This document shows positions 23,245 through 31,337 of a stretch of DNA of 64,000 nucleotides, in pieces. Location: positions 1,984,001 to 2,048,000 of the forward strand of contig NZ_CP053291.1 of NCBI RefSeq assembly GCF_014926385.1. Direction: 5' to 3'. The DNA comes from Trueperella pecoris. GTDB taxonomy: Bacteria > Actinomycetota > Actinomycetes > Actinomycetales > Actinomycetaceae. The position numbers were made by a program, and so were the translations under genes. Under the pieces are notes generated by a model. The model saw nothing but the letters and a program-made list of their open reading frames with translations. It did not search any database and was not told the DNA's origin. Within the stretch, counting starts at the first letter, position 1; each line of letters starts with the position of its first letter.

Positions 23245-24306
23245 CTACCTCACCCGCTTCAACAGAATCGTCAGAAATATTGCCGCGCCGACGACGCCCA
23301 TCACCACGCCCACGGGCACCTCGGCGGGGGCGATGAGCGTGCGGCTGAGGAGGTCGGCGACGAGGACGAACGCGGCTCCCACCAGCGCAACCAACGGCAA
23401 CGAGCGGCGGATGTAGTCGCCGTGGAAGATCGAGACGAGGTTGGGCACGACCAGCCCGAGGAAGGGCAACGGCCCCGCAACCACCGTGGTGATGCCCGTG
23501 ACGAGTGCGACGATCGTCAGTCCGAGGGCCTGGACCGCGCCGTAGTTGAGGCCGAGGTTGCGGGCGAGGTCTTCGCCCAGGCCGGCCACGGTGAAGCGGT
23601 CGGCGAAGAGGTAGGCCAGAAGGGCGGCCGCCGCCACGATCCACAACAGCTCGTAGCGCCCGCGGATGATGCCCGAGAAGTCGCCGGTCATCCATGCGTT
23701 GAGCGTGCCCTGGAGCTGAAATTCCCATGCGAGGAACAGCGTGGCGGCGCCGATGACGCCGGAAAGAATGAGGCCCACAAGGGGAACGACCACGATGTCG
23801 CGGTGGTCAAGGCTGCGCAGGATCGCGGTCAGGAGAGCCGTGCCCGCGAGCGCGAAGGCGACTGCGATGGCCATCTTCCCCGGCAGCGACAGCGTGGGGA
23901 TGAAGATCGTGGCCACGAGGATGCCCAGGCCCGCCGACTCCGTCACCCCCGTGGAGGACGGCTCAACGAACCGGTTTCGCACGAGGAGCTGCATCACCAG
24001 TCCGGCCACCGCCATCGCGGCGCCCGCAAGGATCACGGCGAGCGTGCGGGGGATGCGGGAGGCCAGGAGAATCTGCAGGTCATCGGGGCTGGCCTGGCCG
24101 GTGAGGATGGCGACGGGCGACATGCGCGCTCCACCAACCAGCGTCGACACGAGCCCCAGTGCCACGACGACGAACAGCGCCACGGCCAGTGATCGGGCAA
24201 ACTTGCCGCGTCGGGGCGCGGCAGCTTCAGGTGCTGGCGCCCCCGCCCCCGCCAGTGAATGGGCGGGGGCGGGGGCGGAGGCCTGGCTACTTGATGGCAT
24301 CAGCAA
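23245..24306 (-). CDS. Siderophore ABC transporter permease (FecCD family), first subunit
   Basis: The 353 residues begin with a Ser/Ala/Pro-rich cytoplasmic tail (about 1-35), then helices. FecCD motifs include LASRIPRTLAVILAGAAMAV, RNRFVEPSSTGVTESAGLG, GLGEDLARNLGLNYGAVQ (coupling helix) and GPLPFLGLVVPNLVS. The ATG at 24306 lies inside the end of the binding-protein gene; a second in-frame ATG at 24300 is equally possible. The overlap with the binding-protein gene of about 20 bases implies coupled translation. Confidence 0.92.
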   Translation of the reverse strand: MLMPSSSQASAPAPAHSLAGAGAPAPEAAAPRRGKFARSLAVALFVVVALGLVSTLVGGARMSPVAILTGQASPDDLQILLASRIPRTLAVILAGAAMAVAGLVMQLLVRNRFVEPSSTGVTESAGLGILVATIFIPTLSLPGKMAIAVAFALAGTALLTAILRSLDHRDIVVVPLVGLILSGVIGAATLFLAWEFQLQGTLNAWMTGDFSGIIRGRYELLWIVAAAALLAYLFADRFTVAGLGEDLARNLGLNYGAVQALGLTIVALVTGITTVVAGPLPFLGLVVPNLVSIFHGDYIRRSLPLVALVGAAFVLVADLLSRTLIAPAEVPVGVVMGVVGAAIFLTILLKRVR

Positions 24307-25291
24307 TTTCGTCGAGGATAGCCGGGAAGTTGGACGCCCCGGTCATGACCACGTACCAGCGCTCAGGCGAAAGGTAGACGATCTGACCCTTTTGGGCGGC
24401 CGTCGTTGCATTGATGAGCTCGTTGTCGAGCACCTGTGCGGCGGCCTGACCGGCTTCGGACTTGCCGATGGCGGCGTCGCGATCCACGACGAACAGCCAA
24501 TCCGGATTGATGTCCTTGACCGTCTCGAAGGAAACCTTCTCCCCCTTGTGGCCTTGGTCTGCCTCTGCCTTCTTGTATGCCTCACCGAAACCGAAGACGT
24601 CCCAGATCGGCGCCCAGCGCGAACCGCGGTCGTGAACCGAGAGCTCGCCGGCGCTCGTCATCACGACGAGCGCGTTGCCCTTATCCTTGCCCATTCCCGT
24701 GTACGCAGCGACCTTCTCGGTGATGGCGTCGGCCGCCGCCTTGCCGTCGGCGCCGATGGCCGAAGCGAGCATCTCCACGCTCTGAGGAACAGTCGCCGAA
24801 TAGTCGGAGCTCTTCCACGAATGCGTCACGTCGATCGTCGGGAAGAGCTGCGAGAACTCCTCGTAGAACGACGCCGAACGGTTGCCTACAATGACGAGGT
24901 CCGGGTTGAGCTTGGCGATGGCCTCCATGTCAGGTTCCTTCAGGCCGCCCACGGAGGTCACCTTCGTGTAGTCGATGCCCTCATCGTCCTTGAGCCAGGT
25001 GGGGACGTTCTTGGTGACCGTTCCCGTCACCGCCTGTCCTGCGCCAAGCGCATCAATCGTGTCGAGTGCCGCCATGTCGAGGACGACGATGGACGCAGGC
25101 TTGGCTTCGATCGTCGTCTCGCCCGCGGCGTGCTTGATCGTTCGCGGGAAGTCGCTGGCAGCGGGCGACGAGGCTGTGGCCGAGCCGGTCGCGACCGCCG
25201 GGGCTTTGTCAGCCGAGGCCGAGCACGCGGTGAGTGCGAGTGCGCTGAGGACAGCGAGGGCGGTGGCCTTGATGGCCTTTGAGAAGTACAT
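24287..25291 (-). CDS. Siderophore ABC transporter substrate-binding lipoprotein
   Basis: This 334-residue protein has a lipoprotein signal: KAIKATALAVLSALALTAC with lipidated Cys23, followed by an Ala/Ser-rich linker. The mature part is a FepB/FhuD-type periplasmic-binding fold: VVLDMAALDTIDALGAG near residue 70, LNPDLVIVGNRSASFYEEF near 128 and a helical bridge. It would capture ferric siderophore outside the membrane. It is the first gene of the operon, and GGAGC lies before the ATG at 25291. Upstream is a DtxR/IdeR-like box (25416-25434), so iron repression is likely. The chelate cannot be named from sequence. Confidence 0.92.
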   Translation of the reverse strand: MYFSKAIKATALAVLSALALTACSASADKAPAVATGSATASSPAASDFPRTIKHAAGETTIEAKPASIVVLDMAALDTIDALGAGQAVTGTVTKNVPTWLKDDEGIDYTKVTSVGGLKEPDMEAIAKLNPDLVIVGNRSASFYEEFSQLFPTIDVTHSWKSSDYSATVPQSVEMLASAIGADGKAAADAITEKVAAYTGMGKDKGNALVVMTSAGELSVHDRGSRWAPIWDVFGFGEAYKKAEADQGHKGEKVSFETVKDINPDWLFVVDRDAAIGKSEAGQAAAQVLDNELINATTAAQKGQIVYLSPERWYVVMTGASNFPAILDEIADAIK

Positions 25292-25385
25292 AGTGCTCCT
25301 TGTGTGTCACCGAACCACCCGGTGGCGCCCAGGTGTGGCTACGTGGGCGGCGCGACCGGCGGGACGGCTCGTCATCATAACCGTC

Positions 25386-25434
25386 ATTACGAAAGCCATC
25401 GCTTTCATAATCAACTTAGGTAACGCTAATAGAT
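25386..25434 (-). promoter_or_regulatory. DtxR/IdeR-like iron box plus adjacent inverted repeat upstream of the siderophore operon
   Basis: TTAGGTAACGCTAATAGAT at 25416-25434 matches the 19-bp iron-box consensus (TTAGGTTAGSCTAACCTAA) at about 12 positions, strongly in the left half. Just beside it, ATTACGAAAGC (25386-25396) and GCTTTCATAAT (25401-25411) form an 11-bp inverted repeat with one mismatch and a 4-base spacer, possibly a second metal-regulator site. Both lie between the operon and the divergent 6-phosphogluconate dehydrogenase gene. Confidence 0.6.
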
Positions 25435-25563
25435 GCAGGTCGCGCATGCCAAGCCTGGCGAAAAAGTCTTGCGTAAATCGAAAGGCGAGCGACGGCGTCG
25501 TGAAGAAAACCCGGAAAGGTAAATTACAATAAGAATGACAAGCGCCCTACCCGAAGGAGCAAC

Positions 25564-27036
25564 ATGACTTTCCCCGCCCCCACCACCGCAATCGCAGACA
25601 TCGGCGTAACCGGACTCGGCGTCATGGGCGCCAACCTCGCACGCAACCTCGCACGCAACGGCTTCAAAGTCGCCGTCCACAACCGCTCCATCGGCCGCAC
25701 CGAACGCCTCATCAGCGAACACGGCACGGAAGGCGAATTTTTCCCCGCCGACACAATCAAGGAATTCGTAGCCGGGCTTTCCACCCCGCGCGTTGCCATC
25801 ATTATGGTCCAAGCCGGAGCGCCAACCGACGCCGTCATCGAACAACTCGCCGCCTGCATGGACAAGGGCGACATCATCGTGGACTGCGGCAACTCCCAAT
25901 ACCAAGACACCCGCCGCCGCGAAGCAACCCTGCGCGAGCGCGGGCTACACTTCGTCGGCGCAGGCGTGTCCGGCGGCGAAGAAGGCGCCCTCCTCGGCCC
26001 CGCCATCATGCCCGGCGGCACCATCGAATCATACAACCGCCTCGGCCCCATGTTCGAAACCATCGCCGCCAAGGCTGACAGCGAACCGTGCTGCACCCAC
26101 GTTGGCCCCGACGGCGCCGGCCACTTCGTCAAGATGGTCCACAACGGCATCGAATACGCAGACATGCAGCTCATCGCCGAAGCCTACGAAATCATGCGCT
26201 CCGCGCTGAGAATGTCGGCCACAGAAATCGGCGACGTCTTCGCCGAATGGAACAAGGGAGACCTCGAGTCCTACCTCATCGAGGTCACCGCCGAAGTGCT
26301 CCGCCACGAAGACCCCAAGACGGGCAAGGCCTTCGTCGACATCGTCATGGATCGCGCCGCCCAAAAGGGCACCGGCGCCTGGACGGTGCAGAGCGCCGCC
26401 GGGCTCGGCGTGCCGGTCACGGGCATCGCCGAAGCGACCTTCGCCCGCTCGCTCTCCGGAGCAGCCCCCCAGCGCGAGGCAGCCCAAGCGGCACTACCTG
26501 GTCACGGCGTCACAGATGCACTGAGCGCCACCACCGACGCCGAGCGCGCCACCCTCATCGAGGACGTACGACTCGCACTCTACGCATCCAAGATGGTGGC
26601 CTACTCGCAGGGATTCGAGCTGATCCGCACCGCCTCGGACGAATACGACTGGGACATCCGCCTCGGGGACATGGCTCGCATCTGGCGCGCCGGGTGCATC
26701 ATCCGCGCCCGCTTCCTCGACCGCATCACCGAGGCATACACCCGCACCCCGCAGCTTCCGCTACTTCTGGCCGACGACTTCTTCGCCGGCGAGATCAGCG
26801 CGGCGGTGCCCGCGTGGCGCCGCGTCGTTACCGGCGCCATGAACGCCGGCATCCCGGTTCCAGCCTTCGCGTCCTCGCTCTCCTACTATGACGGCGTGCG
26901 GGCTCCCCGCCTCTCCGCCTCGCTCATCCAAGCTCAGCGCGACTTCTTCGGGTCGCACACCTATCGCCGCGTCGACATGGAGGGCACCTTCCACACCAGG
27001 TGGTCCGAGGGGCGCATCGAAGAGCAGTGGGACTGA
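25564..27036 (+). CDS. gndA: 6-Phosphogluconate dehydrogenase, decarboxylating (NADP+)
   Basis: This enzyme of the oxidative pentose phosphate pathway converts 6-phosphogluconate to ribulose-5-phosphate, CO2 and NADPH. The 490 residues contain the dinucleotide motif VTGLGVMGANLARNLARNG (near residue 14), the substrate segment FVGAGVSGGEEGALLGPAIM (near 130), the catalytic-Lys signature HFVKMVHNGIEYADMQ (near 182) and the C-terminal YFGSHTYRR-type end, here DFFGSHTYRRVDMEGTFH. GAAGGAGC lies before the ATG; TACAAT at 25525-25530 is a fair -10 box. A motif copy GACGGCGTCGT lies upstream (25491-25501). Confidence 0.95.
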   Translation: MTFPAPTTAIADIGVTGLGVMGANLARNLARNGFKVAVHNRSIGRTERLISEHGTEGEFFPADTIKEFVAGLSTPRVAIIMVQAGAPTDAVIEQLAACMDKGDIIVDCGNSQYQDTRRREATLRERGLHFVGAGVSGGEEGALLGPAIMPGGTIESYNRLGPMFETIAAKADSEPCCTHVGPDGAGHFVKMVHNGIEYADMQLIAEAYEIMRSALRMSATEIGDVFAEWNKGDLESYLIEVTAEVLRHEDPKTGKAFVDIVMDRAAQKGTGAWTVQSAAGLGVPVTGIAEATFARSLSGAAPQREAAQAALPGHGVTDALSATTDAERATLIEDVRLALYASKMVAYSQGFELIRTASDEYDWDIRLGDMARIWRAGCIIRARFLDRITEAYTRTPQLPLLLADDFFAGEISAAVPAWRRVVTGAMNAGIPVPAFASSLSYYDGVRAPRLSASLIQAQRDFFGSHTYRRVDMEGTFHTRWSEGRIEEQWD

Positions 27037-27305
27037 TGGTTGGCCGGGAGGGCCAGGGCGATCTGGCTGGTGAGGCGGGCCGGCAGGACCGGAGCAGCCG
27101 GGGTGGCCGGGAGCACCGCCACGAAACAGCCCCTCACCAGCAGTCCGACCGCGCCGAAAGTCCGGCGGGCGGCCAGCCTGCCGGGCATGGTGAGTTCCTT
27201 GCTTGCGCGAGGGCCGCGGGCGGGCTGATCGTTCTTGGCCTTGCCGGACTCGCCGCCATCATCGGCGGCGGAGTCTTACTCGCACAAACTCTCGCCACTT
27301 TTTAG
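27036..27305 (+). CDS. Possible small membrane protein downstream of 6-phosphogluconate dehydrogenase
   Basis: The frame starts at an ATG that shares its first base with the preceding TGA (TGATG), the arrangement used for coupled translation. It encodes 89 residues: a charged, Gly/Arg/Gln-rich N-terminus of about 60 residues and one C-terminal helix (GLIVLGLAGLAAIIGGGVLL). There is no family that I recognise and no independent ribosome site. The hairpin at 27316-27338 follows at once, as expected for the end of a unit. The hydrophilic part looks like GC-rich random coding, so the gene is uncertain. Confidence 0.4.
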   Translation: MVGREGQGDLAGEAGRQDRSSRGGREHRHETAPHQQSDRAESPAGGQPAGHGEFLACARAAGGLIVLGLAGLAAIIGGGVLLAQTLATF

Positions 27306-27315
27306 GCAATTCAGG

Positions 27316-27338
27316 CAGCCCCGGGCGCACCGGGGCTG
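27316..27338 (+). terminator. Terminator after the gndA unit
   Basis: The hairpin is CAGCCCCGG (27316-27324), loop GCGCA, then CCGGGGCTG (27330-27338), followed by TTTG. It is a compact 9-bp GC-rich stem. Confidence 0.75.
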
Positions 27339-27398
27339 TTTGCTCGGCGCGAGCAGCACCCTTGGCCTCCCCTAGGCCCGCCCACGGCCCGCCCTTGG

Positions 27399-27780
27399 CA
27401 AAATCCTGTGAGTATTTGGTTTTTCGTGAACACACTTGCTGATTTTAGCCAAAAACTCACAGCATTTGGCCGAGGCCCGAAGCATCCCGTCCGAAAGTCG
27501 GGGATGCGCACCCCAAATGTCGGGCTATACACCCCAAAAGTCGGAGTGCCATGGCGCACAACCGGATTAGCCCGCCCGGCAACCTGGGCACCCGCCCTGA
27601 CCAGGATCTTCCTGCATGCAAAAGGGCGGTTGGACACGCGAACATGTCCAACCACCCTTTTATATAGCCAACCCGGCAGCCCAGAACCCCTCAGGCCAGC
27701 CGGCCTCCGCCAAATCCCGTGAGTATATGGAATTTCGTGAACACAAACGCCGAATTCCGCCAAAAAGTCACAGGATTTGG
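27399..27780. repeat. Pair of imperfect inverted-repeat units with a short tandem repeat between them
   Basis: Unit 1 (27399-27468) is bounded by CAAAATCCTGTGAGT and ACTCACAGCATTTG. Unit 2 (27710-27780) is bounded by CCAAATCCCGTGA and TCACAGGATTTGG, 13 bp with one mismatch. The two units are direct copies of each other (both contain TTTCGTGAACACA and GCCAAAAA) about 311 bp apart. Between them CCCCAAATGTCGG (27511-27523) and CCCCAAAAGTCGG (27532-27544) form a 21-bp tandem. No protein gene in this 529-base gap is credible. It looks like a non-coding repeat element between gndA and the TRAP operon. Confidence 0.65.
27621..27660 (-). terminator. Bidirectional hairpin, likely terminator of the TRAP operon
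   Basis: The arms are AAAGGGCGGTTGGACA (27621-27636) and TGTCCAACCACCCTTT (27645-27660), 16 bp with a single non-pair on the plus strand that becomes a G-U pair on the minus strand. A flanks on one side and T on the other give U tracts in both directions. It is about 170 bases past the TRAP permease stop. Confidence 0.75.
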
Positions 27781-27834
27781 TGCGGCGGGAGCCGAGCGGG
27801 AGCGCGGCGGAAACAGAGCCCCGAGCACCGCCGC

Positions 27835-29148
27835 TTAAAGGAGCCCGAAGACCCCCGGCAACCAGAGCGAAATCGCCGGAACAAACACCACGACGAACAG
27901 CGCCAAGATGATGCCCACGAGGAACTGCCATAGCCTGGTCACGACGGGCTCGATGCGCAGCCCCGCCACCTTCGCGCCCACGAAGAGCACGTTACCGACA
28001 GGCGGCGTAATAACACCGACCGACAGGTTCATGACGACCATGGCACCGAAGTGCACCGGGTGAATCCCCATCGCCGTGACGATCGGAAGGAAGATCGGCA
28101 CGAAGATGAGGATGGCGGGCGTCGGATCCATGAAGGTGCCCACCACGAGCAGGATCAGCATGATGATGATCAGGATGCCGGTGGGCGAGTCCGTGATCCC
28201 GAGCAGGCCCGAGGCGATCATTGCCGGAATGCGCGCGAAGGCCATCACCCACGACAGTCCTGCGGAAACGGCAACGAGGAACATCACCACGGCGGTCGTG
28301 CGGGTGGCGTTGAGCAGAATCCCCGGAAGGTCCCTAACCTTGATGTTCTTGTAGAGGAAGCCCAGCACCAAGCAGTACACGACTGCGATCGCGGAGGATT
28401 CGGTGGCGGTGAAGGCACCGCCAAGGATACCGCCAACCACGATGACGATCATGAGCAGGGACGGGATGGCCCGCCACAGAGTCAGGCCGATGAGCTTCAA
28501 GCTCGGGCGCTCGGAAACCTGGACGACGTTCTTCTTTTCGTACTTGTAGTACAGGATCAGTGCGACGATCATACATGCGGCAACCCAGAGCGTGCCCGGG
28601 CCGACGCCGGCCATGAACAGCGCGGCGATTGAGGTGGAGGACACCAGTGAGTAGACGATGAAGGTGTTCGACGGCGGAATCAGCATTCCGGACGGCGCGG
28701 AGGCCACGTTGACGGCGGCGGTGTACTCGCGCGAGTATCCGTCCTTGATCATGCGCGGATTCATGATAGTTCCGACGGCGGACGCGGCGGCAACCGCGGC
28801 GCCGGAGACCGAGCCGAAGAGGCCGTTGGCGACCACGTTGGTCAGCGCCATCGACGCCGGCATGCGACCCACAAGCACCTTGGCGGCGTCGATGAGTCGG
28901 GCGGCGATGCCACCCGAATTCATGAGCACGCCCGCCAGGATGAAGAACGGGATTGCCAGGAGGGAGAAGGAGTTCACGCCGGTGAACATGCGGCCGGCGA
29001 TCGACATGGCGGCGACGTCCGGGTTCATGACTGCCATCGCGGCGATGACCGTGGGCAGACCGATGGCCACGGCGATCGGCACCGAAGTGGCGATGAGGAG
29101 AATAATTCCAACAAGCAGGATGAGGCCTGCTACAGCGGTGGGTGTCAC
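27835..29148 (-). CDS. TRAP transporter large permease subunit (DctM family)
   Basis: This 437-residue membrane protein has about 12 helices. DctM motifs include IPFFILAGVLMNSGGIAARL, FGSVSGAAVAAASAVGTIM, the discontinuous-helix segment ASAPSGMLIPPSNTFIVY and PPVGNVLFVGAKVAG. It carries the sodium-driven substrate pathway of a tripartite transporter with the small permease and binding protein encoded just upstream. Its ATG overlaps the small-subunit stop by four bases. The operon is divergent from glucuronate isomerase, which makes a uronate the likely cargo. Confidence 0.93.
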   Translation of the reverse strand: MTPTAVAGLILLVGIILLIATSVPIAVAIGLPTVIAAMAVMNPDVAAMSIAGRMFTGVNSFSLLAIPFFILAGVLMNSGGIAARLIDAAKVLVGRMPASMALTNVVANGLFGSVSGAAVAAASAVGTIMNPRMIKDGYSREYTAAVNVASAPSGMLIPPSNTFIVYSLVSSTSIAALFMAGVGPGTLWVAACMIVALILYYKYEKKNVVQVSERPSLKLIGLTLWRAIPSLLMIVIVVGGILGGAFTATESSAIAVVYCLVLGFLYKNIKVRDLPGILLNATRTTAVVMFLVAVSAGLSWVMAFARIPAMIASGLLGITDSPTGILIIIMLILLVVGTFMDPTPAILIFVPIFLPIVTAMGIHPVHFGAMVVMNLSVGVITPPVGNVLFVGAKVAGLRIEPVVTRLWQFLVGIILALFVVVFVPAISLWLPGVFGLL

Positions 29149-29795
29149 AGCCGTGCTCCCTTCTTTTCGCCGGCGTCGAAGGTGACGTCGCGGACGTCGG
29201 CCGGGTTGACGGCGTCGTTCCCATCAGGCATGACGTTTGTCAGGGCGCCTTCGGCTTCGGCTTCGGCCTTGATCTTGTCGAGCTCCGCGAGCGCCGCTTC
29301 GGCCTCGGGGATGGGGTAGGTAGATTCGCGGCCGGCCGCGATTTCCACGATGTGGTAGATCGCGTAAAGAACCAGGGCGAGGCCGGAAATGGGCATCACC
29401 AGGTAGACCGAGCCCATGTTGAGCGGAAGCGCGGTCAGGTTCTGCGACCAAGCGTTCATCGCGGCATTCCAGCCGCCCCACACGAGCGCTATCGCGCCGA
29501 GGAGCAGGGCTGCCACGTGGGTCCAGATGGCGAAGAATCGTTCGCCGCGCTCGCCGGAGCGGCGGGTGAGGAATTCGACTGCCATGTGGCCGCGCTCGCC
29601 GTAGACGAATGCGAGGCCGAGGAAGGACAGCCAGACGAAGAGCATCTTCGCTAATTCTTCAGACCAGGTGACCGGGGACTGCAGCACGAGGCGGGCGAAG
29701 ACCTGCCAGGTGGTGGAGAAAACGAGGAGGACGAAGAGCGCGATGCAGAACGCACCAAGGATGTGGGTCGTGATTTTGTGGATGCGTTCCATCAC
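29145..29795 (-). CDS. TRAP transporter small permease subunit (DctQ family)
   Basis: The 216 residues contain four membrane helices with DctQ features: TTWQVFARLVLQSPVTWSEE with the following LAKMLFVWLSFLGLAF, then GHMAVEFLT near residue 70. A charged C-terminal tail of about 60 residues (from EAEAALAELDKIKAEAEAEG) is longer than in typical DctQ proteins and is cytoplasmic by prediction. The gene overlaps both neighbours by four bases, so the three TRAP genes are translated as a coupled unit. Confidence 0.92.
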   Translation of the reverse strand: MMERIHKITTHILGAFCIALFVLLVFSTTWQVFARLVLQSPVTWSEELAKMLFVWLSFLGLAFVYGERGHMAVEFLTRRSGERGERFFAIWTHVAALLLGAIALVWGGWNAAMNAWSQNLTALPLNMGSVYLVMPISGLALVLYAIYHIVEIAAGRESTYPIPEAEAALAELDKIKAEAEAEGALTNVMPDGNDAVNPADVRDVTFDAGEKKGARL

Positions 29796-30835
29796 TTGCC
29801 TCCTTCGTTCGAGTTGGTGTCCACAGCGCGGATCGCATCGAAGAGTTTGCGCTGGTAGCCGTCGGATACGAACATGTCGACGATCGGTGCGAGGGCCTTC
29901 GCAAAGGCCTCCTCGTCCACTTCATGGAAGGTCGCGCCGGTCTTTTCCGCGATCGCCTTTGACTCTTCGGTGTAGTCCTTCCACAGCTTGGTGTGGAAGT
30001 CCATCGAGTCATACCAGGCCGCGTACAACGTGTCGCGATCGGCGGCCGGCATCGCCTCGAGGAGGTCGTGGCGAATGATCATGTAGTCCAGGCCAACCAG
30101 GTGGTTGCTGTAGGACAGGTAGGGAGCCACTTCCATGTGGCGGGCAGTGTTGAACGAGACGATGTTGTTTTCCGCGCCGTCGAGGACGCCGGCCTGGAGG
30201 GCCGAGTAGACCTCGCCGTAGGAGAGCGGGGTTGCCGACCCGCCCATGAGTTCGATCATCTTGATATGCATGTCGGACTCTTGGACGCGGATCTTTTTGC
30301 CTGCCAGGTCGGCCGGGGTCTTGACCGGGCCGAACGTCGTGTACAGGTGTCGCGACCCTTGGGTGTAGCCGCCCATGACGGTGATGTTGTCTTTGTCTTC
30401 GAGGGAGGCGAAGAGGTCGCCGACAATCTGCGGGGTTTGGAGGACCTTCATCTGGTGCTCGATGGAGCTGAAGGTTGTGGGCATGTTGAGGACCCGAAAG
30501 TCCTTGTTGATGTTCTCCAGCTGGGTGCCGGAAACGATCGCCATCTCGATGGCTCCCGACTTCACGTATTGCAGGACTTCCTGCTGCGAGCCGAGCTGTG
30601 CGTTCGGGAAGACCTCGATCACGTAACGCCCGTCGGTGCGCGTCTTGACGTCTTCGGCGAATTTTTCAAGCGCCTTGTATGACGGGTGTGATTCCGTCTG
30701 GTTCAAAGCGACCTTGAAGTACGAAACTGAATCTTTCTCGCCCACCTTGTCAAGCTGAATTCCTCCGAATCCGGCGCAGCCGGCGAGGAGGAGCGTGGCA
30801 CTTGCCAGGGCGAGAAGGCTCCAACGTTTCTTCAT
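29792..30835 (-). CDS. TRAP transporter substrate-binding lipoprotein (DctP family)
   Basis: This 347-residue lipoprotein has signal WSLLALASATLLLAGC with lipidated Cys20. The mature protein shows DctP features: FPNAQLGSQQEVLQYVKSGA near residue 95, the carboxylate-binding arginine region KKIRVQESDMHIKMIELMGG near 185, and PLSYGEVYSALQAGVLDGAE with the following NNIVSF. DctP proteins bind organic acids including uronates. With uxaC divergent 500 bp away, glucuronate or galacturonate is the best guess. The ATG has AAGGAGATCC upstream. Confidence 0.93.
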   Translation of the reverse strand: MKKRWSLLALASATLLLAGCAGFGGIQLDKVGEKDSVSYFKVALNQTESHPSYKALEKFAEDVKTRTDGRYVIEVFPNAQLGSQQEVLQYVKSGAIEMAIVSGTQLENINKDFRVLNMPTTFSSIEHQMKVLQTPQIVGDLFASLEDKDNITVMGGYTQGSRHLYTTFGPVKTPADLAGKKIRVQESDMHIKMIELMGGSATPLSYGEVYSALQAGVLDGAENNIVSFNTARHMEVAPYLSYSNHLVGLDYMIIRHDLLEAMPAADRDTLYAAWYDSMDFHTKLWKDYTEESKAIAEKTGATFHEVDEEAFAKALAPIVDMFVSDGYQRKLFDAIRAVDTNSNEGGK

Positions 30836-31337
30836 TGGATCTCCTTAACTGTGCGGGGCCGGCGGGCGGCTCCGCTTGTGTGTGAGCCGACGTCGGCTCG
30901 TTGCGGTCATGCTCGCAGGTGCACGTTTATGCACCTCAAGATGCCTTGAGATTAACAGCCAATCCCACTGTTAAGAAAGAGCAACCCCGCATTTCGCGTT
31001 TTACATAGTTAAACATTTATTTTGTTCCGAAAAACTAAAATGGCTGGCCGGCGTGGCGAAAACCTTGGAACGACGCCGATTTGGGCGCCCGGCGACCGTG
31101 CGGCGGCCCAAAATTGACCCGAGAAGCCCCGCGAACACAAAAGCGCGAGCCGGGACGAGAGTCCCGCCAACACGCCACACCCACCCCTCTGCCGACGTTT
31201 CACATAGCCAAACATCAGTTTTCTGACGCAAAATAGTGACAGATGCGGCGTCGCGCCCTTAGAGTGGAAGTGTGGGCGCGCCATCGACGGCACGACCGAA
31301 GAAATTGGGGCCGGCCTCGCCGGCCAGGAAGGCAACC
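30836..31337. repeat. Divergent TRAP-uxaC control region with two direct repeats
   Basis: This 502-base gap holds no credible gene. GTTTTACATAGTTAAACAT (30998-31016) and GTTTCACATAGCCAAACAT (31197-31215) are 19-bp direct repeats with three mismatches, 199 bp apart, each followed by AT-rich sequence. They could be operators of a uronate regulator spaced for looping, or ends of a small non-coding element. The ribosome site for uxaC is AGGAAGG before the ATG at 31338. Confidence 0.55.

Noticed and set aside
22415-23728. Long minus-strand (437 codons) and plus-strand (22966-24192) frames inside the siderophore permeases
   Set aside because: They overlap two clear FecCD permeases in other frames; Arg/His/Gly-rich composition is typical of GC-rich shadow frames.
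27311-27931. 206-codon minus-strand frame between gndA and the TRAP operon
   Set aside because: It is generated by translating the inverted-repeat units (repeated VFTKNQILTGF / CVHEIPYTHGI blocks) and runs into the TRAP gene end; non-coding repeats explain it better.
31009-31335. Minus-strand 108-codon frame upstream of uxaC
   Set aside because: No ribosome site or homology; it spans the direct repeats and the uxaC leader.
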